A DNA stretch of 6,588 nt from UBA5336 sp038522375 (lineage in GTDB: Bacteria; Pseudomonadota; Alphaproteobacteria; Caulobacterales; Hyphomonadaceae): the NCBI GenBank assembly GCA_038522375.1, contig JBCBKE010000107.1, forward strand, positions 1 to 6,588, given 5' to 3'. The first letter of the stretch is position 1; every line of letters begins with the position of its first letter. The translations under genes and the position numbers were made by a program. Below are positions 1-6,391 of the stretch, piece after piece. The notes under the pieces are model-generated. The model saw nothing but the letters and a program-made list of their open reading frames with translations, did not search any database and was not told where the DNA came from.

Positions 1-387
1 GCCGAGACCGCCGGCGTGCTGAACGTCACGTTCCAGCAGGATGACATCGGCAAGGCGGACTGGCCGGCCGGGCATTATGATACCGTGCTTGCCATGAGCA
101 TTCTTCACCTCCTGCCCGATCGGAGGGACGCGCTGGCAAAGGTACACAGGACCCTGAAGCCGGGTGGAGTGTTCGTCTCGTCGACCATCTGCCTGGGCGA
201 GATGGCCTTTTACTTCCCACTGCTGATCGGCGCGATGAAGCTGGTGGGCAAAGCCCCGAACACCGTTGATAGCCTGACCCATGAGGCTCTCTCAGCAGCG
301 ATCATGGAGGCCGGCTTCGTGATCGACGAACACCATCGCATGAGCAAGGAGACGGTCGCGTTCATTGTCGCGCGAAAACCGGCGTAG
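1..387 (+). CDS. Class I SAM-dependent methyltransferase, C-terminal part (5' end outside window)
   Basis: The reading frame is open from the first base and ends at TAG 385-387, so the gene begins upstream and only about 128 C-terminal residues are visible. The visible part matches the second half of a Rossmann-fold methyltransferase. It has an acidic DD pair after a beta strand, then the YDTVLAMSILHLLPD segment (motif IV region), then LKPGGVFVSSTICLG, the usual post-motif strand and turn of methyltransferase domains of the type 11/25 families. The end (EAGFVIDEHHR...VAFIVARKPA) fits the last two strands. The SAM-binding glycine motif I must lie upstream. The substrate cannot be told from this half. 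Its position before an FkbM methyltransferase and a sugar-amidation set makes a small-molecule or glycan substrate plausible, but it could be an unrelated neighbour. The GTG at base 16 is unlikely to be a true start because it would remove the SAM-binding half. Confidence 0.85.
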   Translation, partial: AETAGVLNVTFQQDDIGKADWPAGHYDTVLAMSILHLLPDRRDALAKVHRTLKPGGVFVSSTICLGEMAFYFPLLIGAMKLVGKAPNTVDSLTHEALSAAIMEAGFVIDEHHRMSKETVAFIVARKPA

Positions 388-476
388 ACGTTAATGATCA
401 GGTTGGCGGACGTTGACAGTGGCCTGACGCCGCGGTGCTGTCGCATGCGTCAGCGCAGCGGGAGACAGCCAGGCCG

Positions 477-1127
477 ATGATCATCGATCGCTACATCCTC
501 GATCACCACCCCGGTTTCAAACTGCAGACACTGGTCCATGTGGGCGCGCATGCCGCCCAGGAAATGGCCGCCTACGAGGCCCTTTCGCCCGACACCGTGA
601 TCTGGGTCGATGCCGTGGACGATCATCTGAAGGCGTTCAGGAAGCAACGGCGAGCGCTTCCGCCGTACCGGAGAAAACACCACCGCTATCTGGTCGCATT
701 GATCGCTGCCGAGGACGACGCCGACGCCGCGTTCCACCAATACACCAACCGCGGAGCGTCAAGTTCGCTGTTCCGGTCCACCCGGGCGTTGCGGCAAACC
801 TGGCCAACGGTTCGGGAGACGGGTGAAACGACAACGCTGAAGACCGTGACCCTTGATAGCCTGCTAGCCCGGCACGGCGTCGCTAAAACCTCCGTGAACG
901 GTCTGGTCGTTGATGCCCAGGGTTCGGAACTGCTGTGCCTGCAGGGGGCGTCAGCGGTGTTGCCCCATGTCCGGTTTCTGGAGGTCGAAGTGTCGAAGGA
1001 AGCCATCTATGAGGGCGGTGTGGTGTTTGACGACCTCAACGCATGGTTGACCGAACGGGGGTTTGCCCGGCGAAGCGATGTGCCGTGGCATGGCGATGTG
1101 ATCTATGAGAATTTGGCGCTCGGATAG
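477..1127 (+). CDS. FkbM family methyltransferase
   Basis: A 216-residue protein of the FkbM family, SAM-dependent enzymes that O-methylate sugars or polyketides and are frequent in polysaccharide clusters. Visible marks are the SAM-binding strand and turn LVHVGAHAAQEMAAYE (residues 19-34), an acidic strand end WVDAVDD (43-49), the family's signature VVDAQGSELLCLQGA (144-158), and the downstream FLEVEVSKEAIYEGG segment (168-181), then a helix and GF strand. I chose ATG 477 over the in-frame GTG at 435. The protein from 477 begins just before the first core strand, GGGAG at 460-464 can serve as a ribosome binding site, and the 14 extra residues look non-conserved. It lies 89 bases after the preceding methyltransferase and 137 bases before hisH, on the same strand. 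It probably methylates the glycan built by this locus, but that is inference and the exact acceptor is unknown. Confidence 0.85.
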   Translation: MIIDRYILDHHPGFKLQTLVHVGAHAAQEMAAYEALSPDTVIWVDAVDDHLKAFRKQRRALPPYRRKHHRYLVALIAAEDDADAAFHQYTNRGASSSLFRSTRALRQTWPTVRETGETTTLKTVTLDSLLARHGVAKTSVNGLVVDAQGSELLCLQGASAVLPHVRFLEVEVSKEAIYEGGVVFDDLNAWLTERGFARRSDVPWHGDVIYENLALG

Positions 1128-1264
1128 ACGCCTGCACGCCAGAGGCCGCGGATGCGCCGCAATCACGGAACGTTGGTCAGCCATGTTGCCCGGAGAAAAC
1201 AACGTCGATAGGGATGCGTTGTGCGAAGTTGATTGCCCCTCGCAAGGCCAGGACCGGGATCACC

Positions 1265-1906
1265 ATGATCACCATCATCGATTATGACGCAGGCAACATA
1301 AAATCGGTCGCGAACATGCTGCTCGCCCTAGGCGTGGTGAGCCGGATATCGGAAAAGCCAGCCGATATTTCCACGGCCGAAAGACTTATCCTGCCTGGGG
1401 TTGGCCATTTCGATTTCGGCATGGCGGGGTTGGAGCGACGAGACCTGATCGGCGCCTTGAATGATCGGGTCCTGGGGGATGGCGTCCCGGTTCTCGGGAT
1501 CTGCCTGGGCGCCCAGCTTCTCACCCGCGGGAGTGCCGAAGGCGATCGTGAAGGTCTCGGCTGGATCGCTGGGGATACGGTCGCCTTCGACCGCACCCGC
1601 ATGGATGGGTCCCTGCGCCTGCCCCACATGGGATGGGCCGACATCTGGGCCAGCCAGGACAATCCACTTCTGGAGAGCACGGATAAGGAAGCGCGTTTTT
1701 ACCACGTCCACAGTTTTCACATGACCTGCGACGAGGAACAAACAACCATCCTGAAGACCCATTACGGCTACGACTTCACAACAGGCATACGGAAGCAAAA
1801 CGTACTGGGCGTGCAGTTCCACCCGGAGAAGAGCCACCGGTTCGGAATGGAGCTTCTGAGGCGTTTCAGCACATGGATACCCGACGCCGGAGCAATGGCC
1901 GCATGA
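1265..1906 (+). CDS. hisH: HisH-type glutamine amidotransferase of the acetamidino-sugar system (HisH2/WbuY-like)
   Basis: A 213-residue class I glutaminase homologous to the HisH subunit of imidazole glycerol phosphate synthase. It should hydrolyse glutamine and hand ammonia to its HisF-type partner in the cytosol. The N terminus IIDYDAGNIKSV (4-15) and the oxyanion-region PGVGHF (44-49) are in place. The triad is Cys80 in the nucleophile elbow GICLGAQLL, His186 and Glu188 in GVQFHPEKS. Further family segments are GLGWIAGDTVAF (97-108), PHMGW (120-124) and FYHVHS (145-150). Length is normal for HisH. ATG 1265 starts exactly at the first beta strand, with AGGA at 1250-1253. An in-frame GTG at 1214 would add 17 unconserved residues. 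The stop overlaps the next start as ATGA (1903-1906), so the pair is probably translationally coupled. A canonical histidine role is less likely because the partner has lost the HisF catalytic residues and a sugar amidotransferase follows. Confidence 0.92.
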   Translation: MITIIDYDAGNIKSVANMLLALGVVSRISEKPADISTAERLILPGVGHFDFGMAGLERRDLIGALNDRVLGDGVPVLGICLGAQLLTRGSAEGDREGLGWIAGDTVAFDRTRMDGSLRLPHMGWADIWASQDNPLLESTDKEARFYHVHSFHMTCDEEQTTILKTHYGYDFTTGIRKQNVLGVQFHPEKSHRFGMELLRRFSTWIPDAGAMAA

Positions 1907-2706
1907 CCGCCCCCGGCAGACGCCTTCGGCGCGTACGGGTCATCCCGACCTTGCTGATCGATGGCGAAGGCCGCCTGGTCAAGACGGTCAAGTTCGCAAA
2001 GCGGACCTATATTGGTGATCCCATCAACGCCGTGCAGATCTTCAACCGAAAAGAGGTCGACGAACTGGTCCTGATGGACATTGACGCCTCCAAGAGCGGA
2101 CGCGATCCCGACTACGCCCTCATCGAAGCTATCGTCAGCGAGGCGTTCATGCCTGTTGCCTATGGGGGTGGGGTCACATCCATGGCCCACATAGAGGCGC
2201 TCTACGGTTGCGGCATTGAGAAAGTGATCCTGTCATCCTGCCTTGCCCAGGGAACAAGTCTCGTCTCCGAGGCTGCGGCCCGTTTTGGCGCCCAGGCGGT
2301 CGTTGCGTGCTTGCCGGTCAAGTCCTCCATGCTCGGCAAGACGTCCGTCCGGCTCGTATCGGGCAAGAAGGACACCGGTAGCGATGCTGCCGCAATGGCA
2401 ACGGCGCTCGCCGACGCTGGCGCGGGGGAGCTCATCCTGTACTCGATCGACCGGGACGGCACCTGGTCCGGTTATGACCTCGACGGGCTCAGGCGTGTCG
2501 CTAACGCCGTTGACGTGCCCGTGGTGGCCTGCGGCGGCGCAGGCAGCCTCGATGATTTCCGCCGCGCGGTCACGGAGGCGGGGTGCTCGGCGGTCGCGGC
2601 TGGGAGTCTGTTCGTCTACCAGTCGCGGGGGCGCGGGGTACTGATTACCTATCCGAAACCGGAAGTCCTCCGCGAAAAGCTGTATGAACCCATCACACTC
2701 GGCTAG
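1903..2706 (+). CDS. hisF2: HisF2/WbuZ (AglZ/HisF2-type) acetamidino modification protein
   Basis: A 267-residue (beta-alpha)8 barrel homologous to HisF, but of the sugar-amidation branch. The branch is recognised by RVIPTLLIDGEGRLVKTVKF (12-31) and GDPINAVQIFNRKEVDEL (38-55), which differ from true HisF. Phosphate-binding loops remain: SIDRDGT (181-187), CGGAGS (210-215) and AAGSLF (232-237). Aligned by eye to Thermotoga HisF, the two catalytic aspartates are replaced: Asp11 by Leu18 and Asp130 by Pro138. The four ammonia-gate residues Arg5, Glu46, Lys99 and Glu167 are kept as Arg12, Glu54, Lys107 and Glu176. This fits a barrel that conducts ammonia from the glutaminase without making imidazole glycerol phosphate. 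ATG 1903 is chosen because it forms the ATGA overlap with hisH, has GGAG at 1889-1892 inside hisH, and sits just before the first strand. ATG 1873 would give a longer unconserved lead. Expected partners are the upstream glutaminase and the downstream PP-loop enzyme. Confidence 0.9.
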   Translation: MTAPGRRLRRVRVIPTLLIDGEGRLVKTVKFAKRTYIGDPINAVQIFNRKEVDELVLMDIDASKSGRDPDYALIEAIVSEAFMPVAYGGGVTSMAHIEALYGCGIEKVILSSCLAQGTSLVSEAAARFGAQAVVACLPVKSSMLGKTSVRLVSGKKDTGSDAAAMATALADAGAGELILYSIDRDGTWSGYDLDGLRRVANAVDVPVVACGGAGSLDDFRRAVTEAGCSAVAAGSLFVYQSRGRGVLITYPKPEVLREKLYEPITLG

Positions 2707-2844
2707 GCGGTGCTCGCCAATCAAACCGGCTTCACCACTGGAGACACACGAGCGACGACCCGAATTTCATGTGGATGCGGCGCATGTCCAAGTCCAGAAC
2801 GCTTGCAAGTGAGGGCCGATTGGTCAATCCCCGTGCCTGAAGCA

Positions 2845-2886
2845 GTTCGGACGTCAGCAGGAAAAGTCGATTACGACTGTCCGAAC
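2845..2886 (+). promoter_or_regulatory. Perfect 8-base inverted repeat enclosing a second hairpin
   Basis: GTTCGGAC at 2845-2852 is the exact reverse complement of GTCCGAAC at 2879-2886. Inside it AGTCG (2865-2869) pairs with CGACT (2874-2878) across the four-base loop ATTA and lies directly against the outer 3' arm. Together they can form one RNA stem of 8 plus 5 pairs with a 12-base bulge on the 5' side. No T run follows, so it is not an ordinary intrinsic terminator. It could be a structured leader, an mRNA-stabilising element or a protein-binding operator. Chance is also possible. Confidence 0.35.
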
Positions 2887-2902
2887 ATCTGCACCAGGTC
2901 AG

Positions 2903-2926
2903 GAGGGCGGTGATCTACGCCCCCTC
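2903..2926 (+). promoter_or_regulatory. Possible second leader hairpin upstream of wbpG
   Basis: GAGGGCG at 2903-2909 can pair with CGCCC and CTC at 2918-2926, leaving two unpaired C bases and an eight-base loop. The 5' arm takes up part of the isolated AGGAGG at 2901-2906. It lies about 20 bases before the ribosome binding site of the next gene and has no T run after it. It is weak alone and gains interest only from the stronger hairpin just upstream. Confidence 0.22.
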
Positions 2927-2946
2927 AAAAGACGATCGATTGGGAT

Positions 2947-2950
2947 GAGG
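2947..2950 (+). promoter_or_regulatory. Ribosome binding site deciding the wbpG start
   Basis: GAGG lies nine bases before ATG 2960. The in-frame ATG at 2945 has only weak purines before it and overlaps this site, so ATG 2960 is preferred. Confidence 0.55.
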
Positions 2951-2959
2951 GACTTGAAC

Positions 2960-4150
2960 ATGTCAGCAGCAGCGAACAGGCAAATCGCCGAAGAAGTAGA
3001 ACCGCTGTCGGTACGGGTGTGTGCGAGGCTGGTGATGGACACGACCGATCCTGACATCACCTTCGATGAGAACGGTGTCTGCAATTACTGGCACGAGTTC
3101 CAGGCGTTCAAGGCCACCCTCCCGACCCGCGAGGACCGCGAGCGGCAGCGAGAGGAGATCATTGCCGAGATCAAGGCCGCCGGTCAGGGCAAGGAGTACG
3201 ATTGCGTCCTCGGGCTGTCGGGCGGCGTCGACAGTTCGTACTTGGCCCTCCTGGCCAGGGATTATGGTCTGCGCCCGCTGGTCGTTCATCTTGATAATGG
3301 CTGGAACTCCGAACTCGCCGTCAACAATATCGAGCATATCGTCGAGAAGATGGGATTCGATCTCCAGACCCATGTGCTGGAGTGGGATCAATTCCGCGAT
3401 CTCCAGCGCGCCTATTTCAAGGCCTCGGTCATCGATCTTGAGGTGCCGACCGACAACCTCATTACCGGATGCCTCAACCGGCTCGCCGCTGAGCATGGGA
3501 TCAAGTACCAGCTATCGGGCAACAATTACGCGACCGAGTGGCTGATGCCGCCGCGGTGGAACTATACCAAGCACGATGGCGCAAACATGAAAGCGATACA
3601 CAGACGGTTTGGAGAAAAGAGTATCGGGAAACTCCCCGTCGCAGACCTCCTTAACAATACATACTATCACTTCGCCAAGGGTCTGCGGTCAGTCCGGCTG
3701 CTCAACCTGATCGACTTCAACAAACAGGCCGCAAAGGAACGGCTGATGGCAGAAGTTGGCTGGCGCGACTATGGTGGCAAGCATTACGAGTCGATCTACA
3801 CTCGGTTCTATCAGGGCTACATCCTGCCTCGGAAGTTCGGCGTCGATAAGCGTAAGGCGCACCTTTCAAACTTGATCCTTTCGGGCGAGATCACGCGCGA
3901 CGAAGCGCTGCGGGAACTCCAGCAACCGACCTATGACGACGACCTGAAGCAGCGCGACAAGGTCTATGTGGCCAAGAAACTCGGGTTCTCAGAGGACGAA
4001 TTCGAAACGCTTCTAACGCAGGAAAACGTGCCTCACGAGGCTTTTGGGTCTGACGAAACCAGTCGTGATCTCTACAAGAAGGTGGTCACCAACCTCGGCA
4101 AGGTGAAACGCAAGGTTACGGGACAGGCCAAAAGGCGAACCGCTTACTGA
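2960..4150 (+). CDS. wbpG: N-acetyl sugar amidotransferase (WbpG/WbuX family, PP-loop ATPase)
   Basis: A 396-residue member of the WbpG/WbuX/PseA-type family. With HisH2 and HisF2 it turns an acetamido group on a sugar nucleotide into an acetamidino group, presumably by ATP activation followed by ammonia attack in the cytosol. The N-terminal family segment VMDTTDPDITFDENGVCNY (25-43) is clear. The ATP-binding PP-loop SGGVDSS is at 87-93, after a strand DCVLGL. It is followed by PLVVHLDNGWNSELAVNNIE, then TDNLITGCLNRLA and SGNNYATEWLMP, which are typical of the family. The C-terminal half ends in a helical region (QQPTYDDDLKQRDKVYVAKKL on) also seen in full-length relatives. The length is normal. 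Oddity: family members as I recall them have two CxxC pairs near the N terminus, but here they read Cys21-AR-Leu24 and Cys41-NY-Trp44. The gene follows hisF2 after a long gap and converges with the gene on the other strand. Target candidates are amidated aminouronates or nonulosonic acids such as legionaminic acid. The window does not decide between them. Confidence 0.92.
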   Translation: MSAAANRQIAEEVEPLSVRVCARLVMDTTDPDITFDENGVCNYWHEFQAFKATLPTREDRERQREEIIAEIKAAGQGKEYDCVLGLSGGVDSSYLALLARDYGLRPLVVHLDNGWNSELAVNNIEHIVEKMGFDLQTHVLEWDQFRDLQRAYFKASVIDLEVPTDNLITGCLNRLAAEHGIKYQLSGNNYATEWLMPPRWNYTKHDGANMKAIHRRFGEKSIGKLPVADLLNNTYYHFAKGLRSVRLLNLIDFNKQAAKERLMAEVGWRDYGGKHYESIYTRFYQGYILPRKFGVDKRKAHLSNLILSGEITRDEALRELQQPTYDDDLKQRDKVYVAKKLGFSEDEFETLLTQENVPHEAFGSDETSRDLYKKVVTNLGKVKRKVTGQAKRRTAY

Positions 4151-4276
4151 GACCGGCATGTCACCGCTCGAAGCTCCAAAGAAAGCTCGGAGCAAACGCA
4201 ATCGTTTACGAACGGATACTTGCCTAAAAACAAAGTCGTAAAGCGTCGCTCTGGCATGAAACGAAAGACCGACGAT

Positions 4277-6385
4277 CTACGTCCAACTCGTCGCCTGGTG
4301 AAATGCGTCGCCGAGTGCAACCTGCCCGGGCGCATCGAAGTGGACAGCATCTGACTGCATGCTGAACCCGTCAGTGTCGATCAGGGTCGCTTCACCCGGA
4401 TTGGCCGCGACAAACGCGGCCTGGGCTGCCCGCACCTCAGCGACAGCGATCGCGTCGGCGGCGGGGTCGGTGTCCCTTATTCTCGCCACCACGATCTGGT
4501 CGAGACCGGACTGGTTGCACTGGGCTTTCACGTGATCCCACAGGCCTTGAAGGTGCGATTGGTACCCTGCCGACTGGGCGGTGCTGATGGCATCGTTCTC
4601 GCCCTGCATCCACCAGAACGCACGAAGTCGCGGACCGATCCCCTGCTCGAGCATGCGCTGCTGGAAACTCCACAGATCGGGCAGGAGTTGCGTATGCGTC
4701 GTTCCGGTAAAGATATCTTCACCGACATTCCAGGTGCTATTTGAGGGCACGCCGCCAACGGTTGAAGGTGCGAGCCAGGTCGAACCTTTCGTAATCTTGC
4801 ATAAACCGAGCAACCCATGCCCGAAATCATTATGCCGCAACGCCGCACCAATTTCCGGCCCCAATTGGGACGCGCTCGGATTGTGGTTTATCCCGAACGC
4901 CAGTTCTCGGGGTGCCTTGCGGGTTCCGCCCCTGTGATCGGCAATGAGGACCGCGGGAAAGCGTTTGGCTTTCTGCGTGCTCGAAAGGTTCGATATCAAC
5001 GCCCGGCCCTCGGCGTTGGATTGTCCGGCCAGGATCACACAATTGGCCACGAGCGGGCAGTCGCGCCAATCGAGAAAAACACCGCGACGAACCATAATTT
5101 GCCGGGTGGCCCGGTAGATCCGGTCGCGCTCAGCATCAGTCAGCACATCATTGTAGACGGCCGCATAGGCCACTTCCAACTGGCTTGGCATCTCGGCAGG
5201 ATTGGTATTGTCGACCCGTCCGCCGATGGCGAACCGCGGGTCGCCATTGACCGGGAACTGGACGAAAAGCGTTTGCCATCCGCCGCGGTTGAGCCTGTAC
5301 GGGATGTTCTGGTTGTAGATGGTGGGTGTGAGGAGCACCGGCGCGACGCCCCCGCCGAAGCCTGCATGAATTGCATCGGTATGCCCGTTCAGTCGTCTCC
5401 TGACACCCAATCGGTAAGACGACGTCCCGCTGCTTTCCAACAGGTTCGGGCCATCGGCCTCATCCAGCGGCAATCGGTAGATGAGCACGGCGGTCCTACC
5501 GCCCGTCAAGGCAGGTGTTTGGACCCTCGCCCCCCGGAGTCTCACGCCCTGGGCGGTCCACTCCGCGGCGCCAACTGATGCATCGATAACCATCGCCGGT
5601 CCGCCACGCGTGTCAGCAATCGAAGATCCATCGCCGGCCCGGAACAGATACTCGGCAACAAGTCCTGGTTCATGGGTTGCAACACGGTCTGAACTCGTCA
5701 CACCCCCACCAAATGTCGCCGGCGGCGTGTTGGGAAATGTAACGGCACCGCTGAGCCGGTCCACCACCATTGCGTCCCGAAACGTGGCCCCATCGGAAGA
5801 CACCTTGACCCGGAGATCATCATCGCCGAGCAGGCCCACTTCTGCCCGGGCCGAAAACGCGGTCTGGAATAGCAGGGACGTGCTTGAGGCTGCGTCGGCC
5901 TTGTCAAATTTGACCCGCACATCACCACTGCCGGGCGTCACATCATCGTGGGTAAAAAGCACCGCGTCCGATTTCACGGCCAACCTGTCGGGCAGGACGG
6001 CGGTGGTGTTGATCCCTACAAGATCCCCGCTCCCTGTTCCTCCGGACCCGGCAACGACCCAGGCTGCCCCATCCCAGACGACGAAGATATCCTCGTCCCG
6101 GATCCAGGCCAGCCACCCTTCTGAAGGAGGATAGAAGGCCCAGGCGCCGTCCTGCCATGCCGCCACCGCGTGATCATACCCCGCCCAGTCGCCGGCAGCG
6201 CCTGCGGCGACGATATATCTAGACCCCTCGTCCGGGGTCGCCGGCGGTTCAACACTGTCGCGATCGTCCACCGCAATCTGGGTCAGAGCATCGAGCGCTC
6301 GTACGGCTTCGTTGTGGGTGACATGTTTTTGCGCTTGGCCCGGCGAAATGTATGGCAGGGCAAGATTCGGTGACACATCGCTCAT
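4277..6385 (-). CDS. DUF2793 protein with LamG-like region and C-terminal sialate O-acetylesterase-type SGNH domain
   Basis: A 702-residue mosaic protein. Residues 5-110 are a clear DUF2793 module: NLALPYISPGQAQKHVTHNE, then PPATPDEGSRYIVAAGA and the tryptophan-rich WQDGAWAFYPPSEGW. Residues 122-225 match the linker common in these proteins (INTTAVLPDRLAVKSDAVLF, LLFQTAFSARAEVGLLGDDD, VTFPNTP). Residues 240-430 look LamG/concanavalin-like, opening with LVAEYLFRAGDGSSIADTRG and ending AAVYNDVLTDAERDRIYRA. Residues 445-702 are an SGNH hydrolase of the sialate O-acetylesterase/CE6 kind: Ser456 in AGQSNAEG, LGPE (508-511), WMQGENDA (592-599) with Asn597, and Asp679/His682 in DAVHF. All catalytic blocks are present, so it should be active. 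There is no signal peptide or membrane segment, as expected for a phage-type structural protein. GGAG six bases upstream supports the start. DUF2793 is, as I recall, linked to gene-transfer-agent head spikes. A spike or exported glycan-binding esterase is inferred. No other phage genes are visible. Confidence 0.9.
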   Translation of the reverse strand: MSDVSPNLALPYISPGQAQKHVTHNEAVRALDALTQIAVDDRDSVEPPATPDEGSRYIVAAGAAGDWAGYDHAVAAWQDGAWAFYPPSEGWLAWIRDEDIFVVWDGAAWVVAGSGGTGSGDLVGINTTAVLPDRLAVKSDAVLFTHDDVTPGSGDVRVKFDKADAASSTSLLFQTAFSARAEVGLLGDDDLRVKVSSDGATFRDAMVVDRLSGAVTFPNTPPATFGGGVTSSDRVATHEPGLVAEYLFRAGDGSSIADTRGGPAMVIDASVGAAEWTAQGVRLRGARVQTPALTGGRTAVLIYRLPLDEADGPNLLESSGTSSYRLGVRRRLNGHTDAIHAGFGGGVAPVLLTPTIYNQNIPYRLNRGGWQTLFVQFPVNGDPRFAIGGRVDNTNPAEMPSQLEVAYAAVYNDVLTDAERDRIYRATRQIMVRRGVFLDWRDCPLVANCVILAGQSNAEGRALISNLSSTQKAKRFPAVLIADHRGGTRKAPRELAFGINHNPSASQLGPEIGAALRHNDFGHGLLGLCKITKGSTWLAPSTVGGVPSNSTWNVGEDIFTGTTHTQLLPDLWSFQQRMLEQGIGPRLRAFWWMQGENDAISTAQSAGYQSHLQGLWDHVKAQCNQSGLDQIVVARIRDTDPAADAIAVAEVRAAQAAFVAANPGEATLIDTDGFSMQSDAVHFDAPGQVALGDAFHQATSWT

Positions 6386-6391
6386 GGGGAA

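Larger units (their letters stand above)
2707..2959 (+). other. Gap of about 250 bases between hisF2 and wbpG, without a convincing gene
   Basis: No recognisable protein is encoded here. An open frame from GTG 2710 to TGA 2913 exists but lacks a ribosome binding site and resembles no family I know. The right half holds two possible hairpins (2845-2886 and 2903-2926), an isolated AGGAGG at 2901-2906, and the ribosome binding site of the next gene. A gap this long between genes that act as one enzyme system is unusual. It may be a leader with its own promoter, or the remains of a lost gene. No clear sigma-70 promoter was found. Confidence 0.5.

Noticed and set aside
413..441. Perfect TTGACA at 413-418 upstream of the FkbM gene as a -35 box
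   Set aside because: At 17-base spacing the -10 position reads TGCTGT, a very poor match, so a promoter cannot be supported.
1214..1264. Longer hisH start at GTG 1214 (and likewise GTG 435 for the FkbM gene)
   Set aside because: The added residues do not resemble the families, and the internal ATG codons start at the first conserved strand with acceptable ribosome binding sites.
1259..1276. Nine-base near-perfect tandem repeat (ATCACCATG/ATCACCATC) over the hisH start codon, with a His-rich frame alongside
   Set aside because: It is only two short copies, and the second encodes the expected first beta strand of HisH. The His-rich reading is an out-of-frame by-product.
1265..2706. Canonical histidine biosynthesis HisH/HisF
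   Set aside because: The HisF partner lacks Asp11 and Asp130 equivalents and shows sugar-amidation-branch signatures. A WbpG homologue follows and no other his gene is present.
2710..2913. A 67-codon frame starting GTG just after hisF2
   Set aside because: It has no ribosome binding site, no recognisable motif beyond a few cysteines, and unconvincing composition. Its TGA overlap with GTG 2910 is probably chance.
4173..4193. GCTCC/GGAGC inverted repeat in the convergent gap, considered as a terminator
   Set aside because: The stem is only five pairs with an 11-base loop, and no T run follows on either strand. No convincing terminator was found between 4151 and 4276.
4817..5578. A 253-codon open frame on the + strand opposite the DUF2793-esterase gene
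   Set aside because: It is antisense to a well-supported gene, has no family resemblance, and is the kind of long shadow frame expected in GC-rich DNA. The other long opposite-strand frames (such as 1328-1837 and 5481-6134) were dropped for the same reason.
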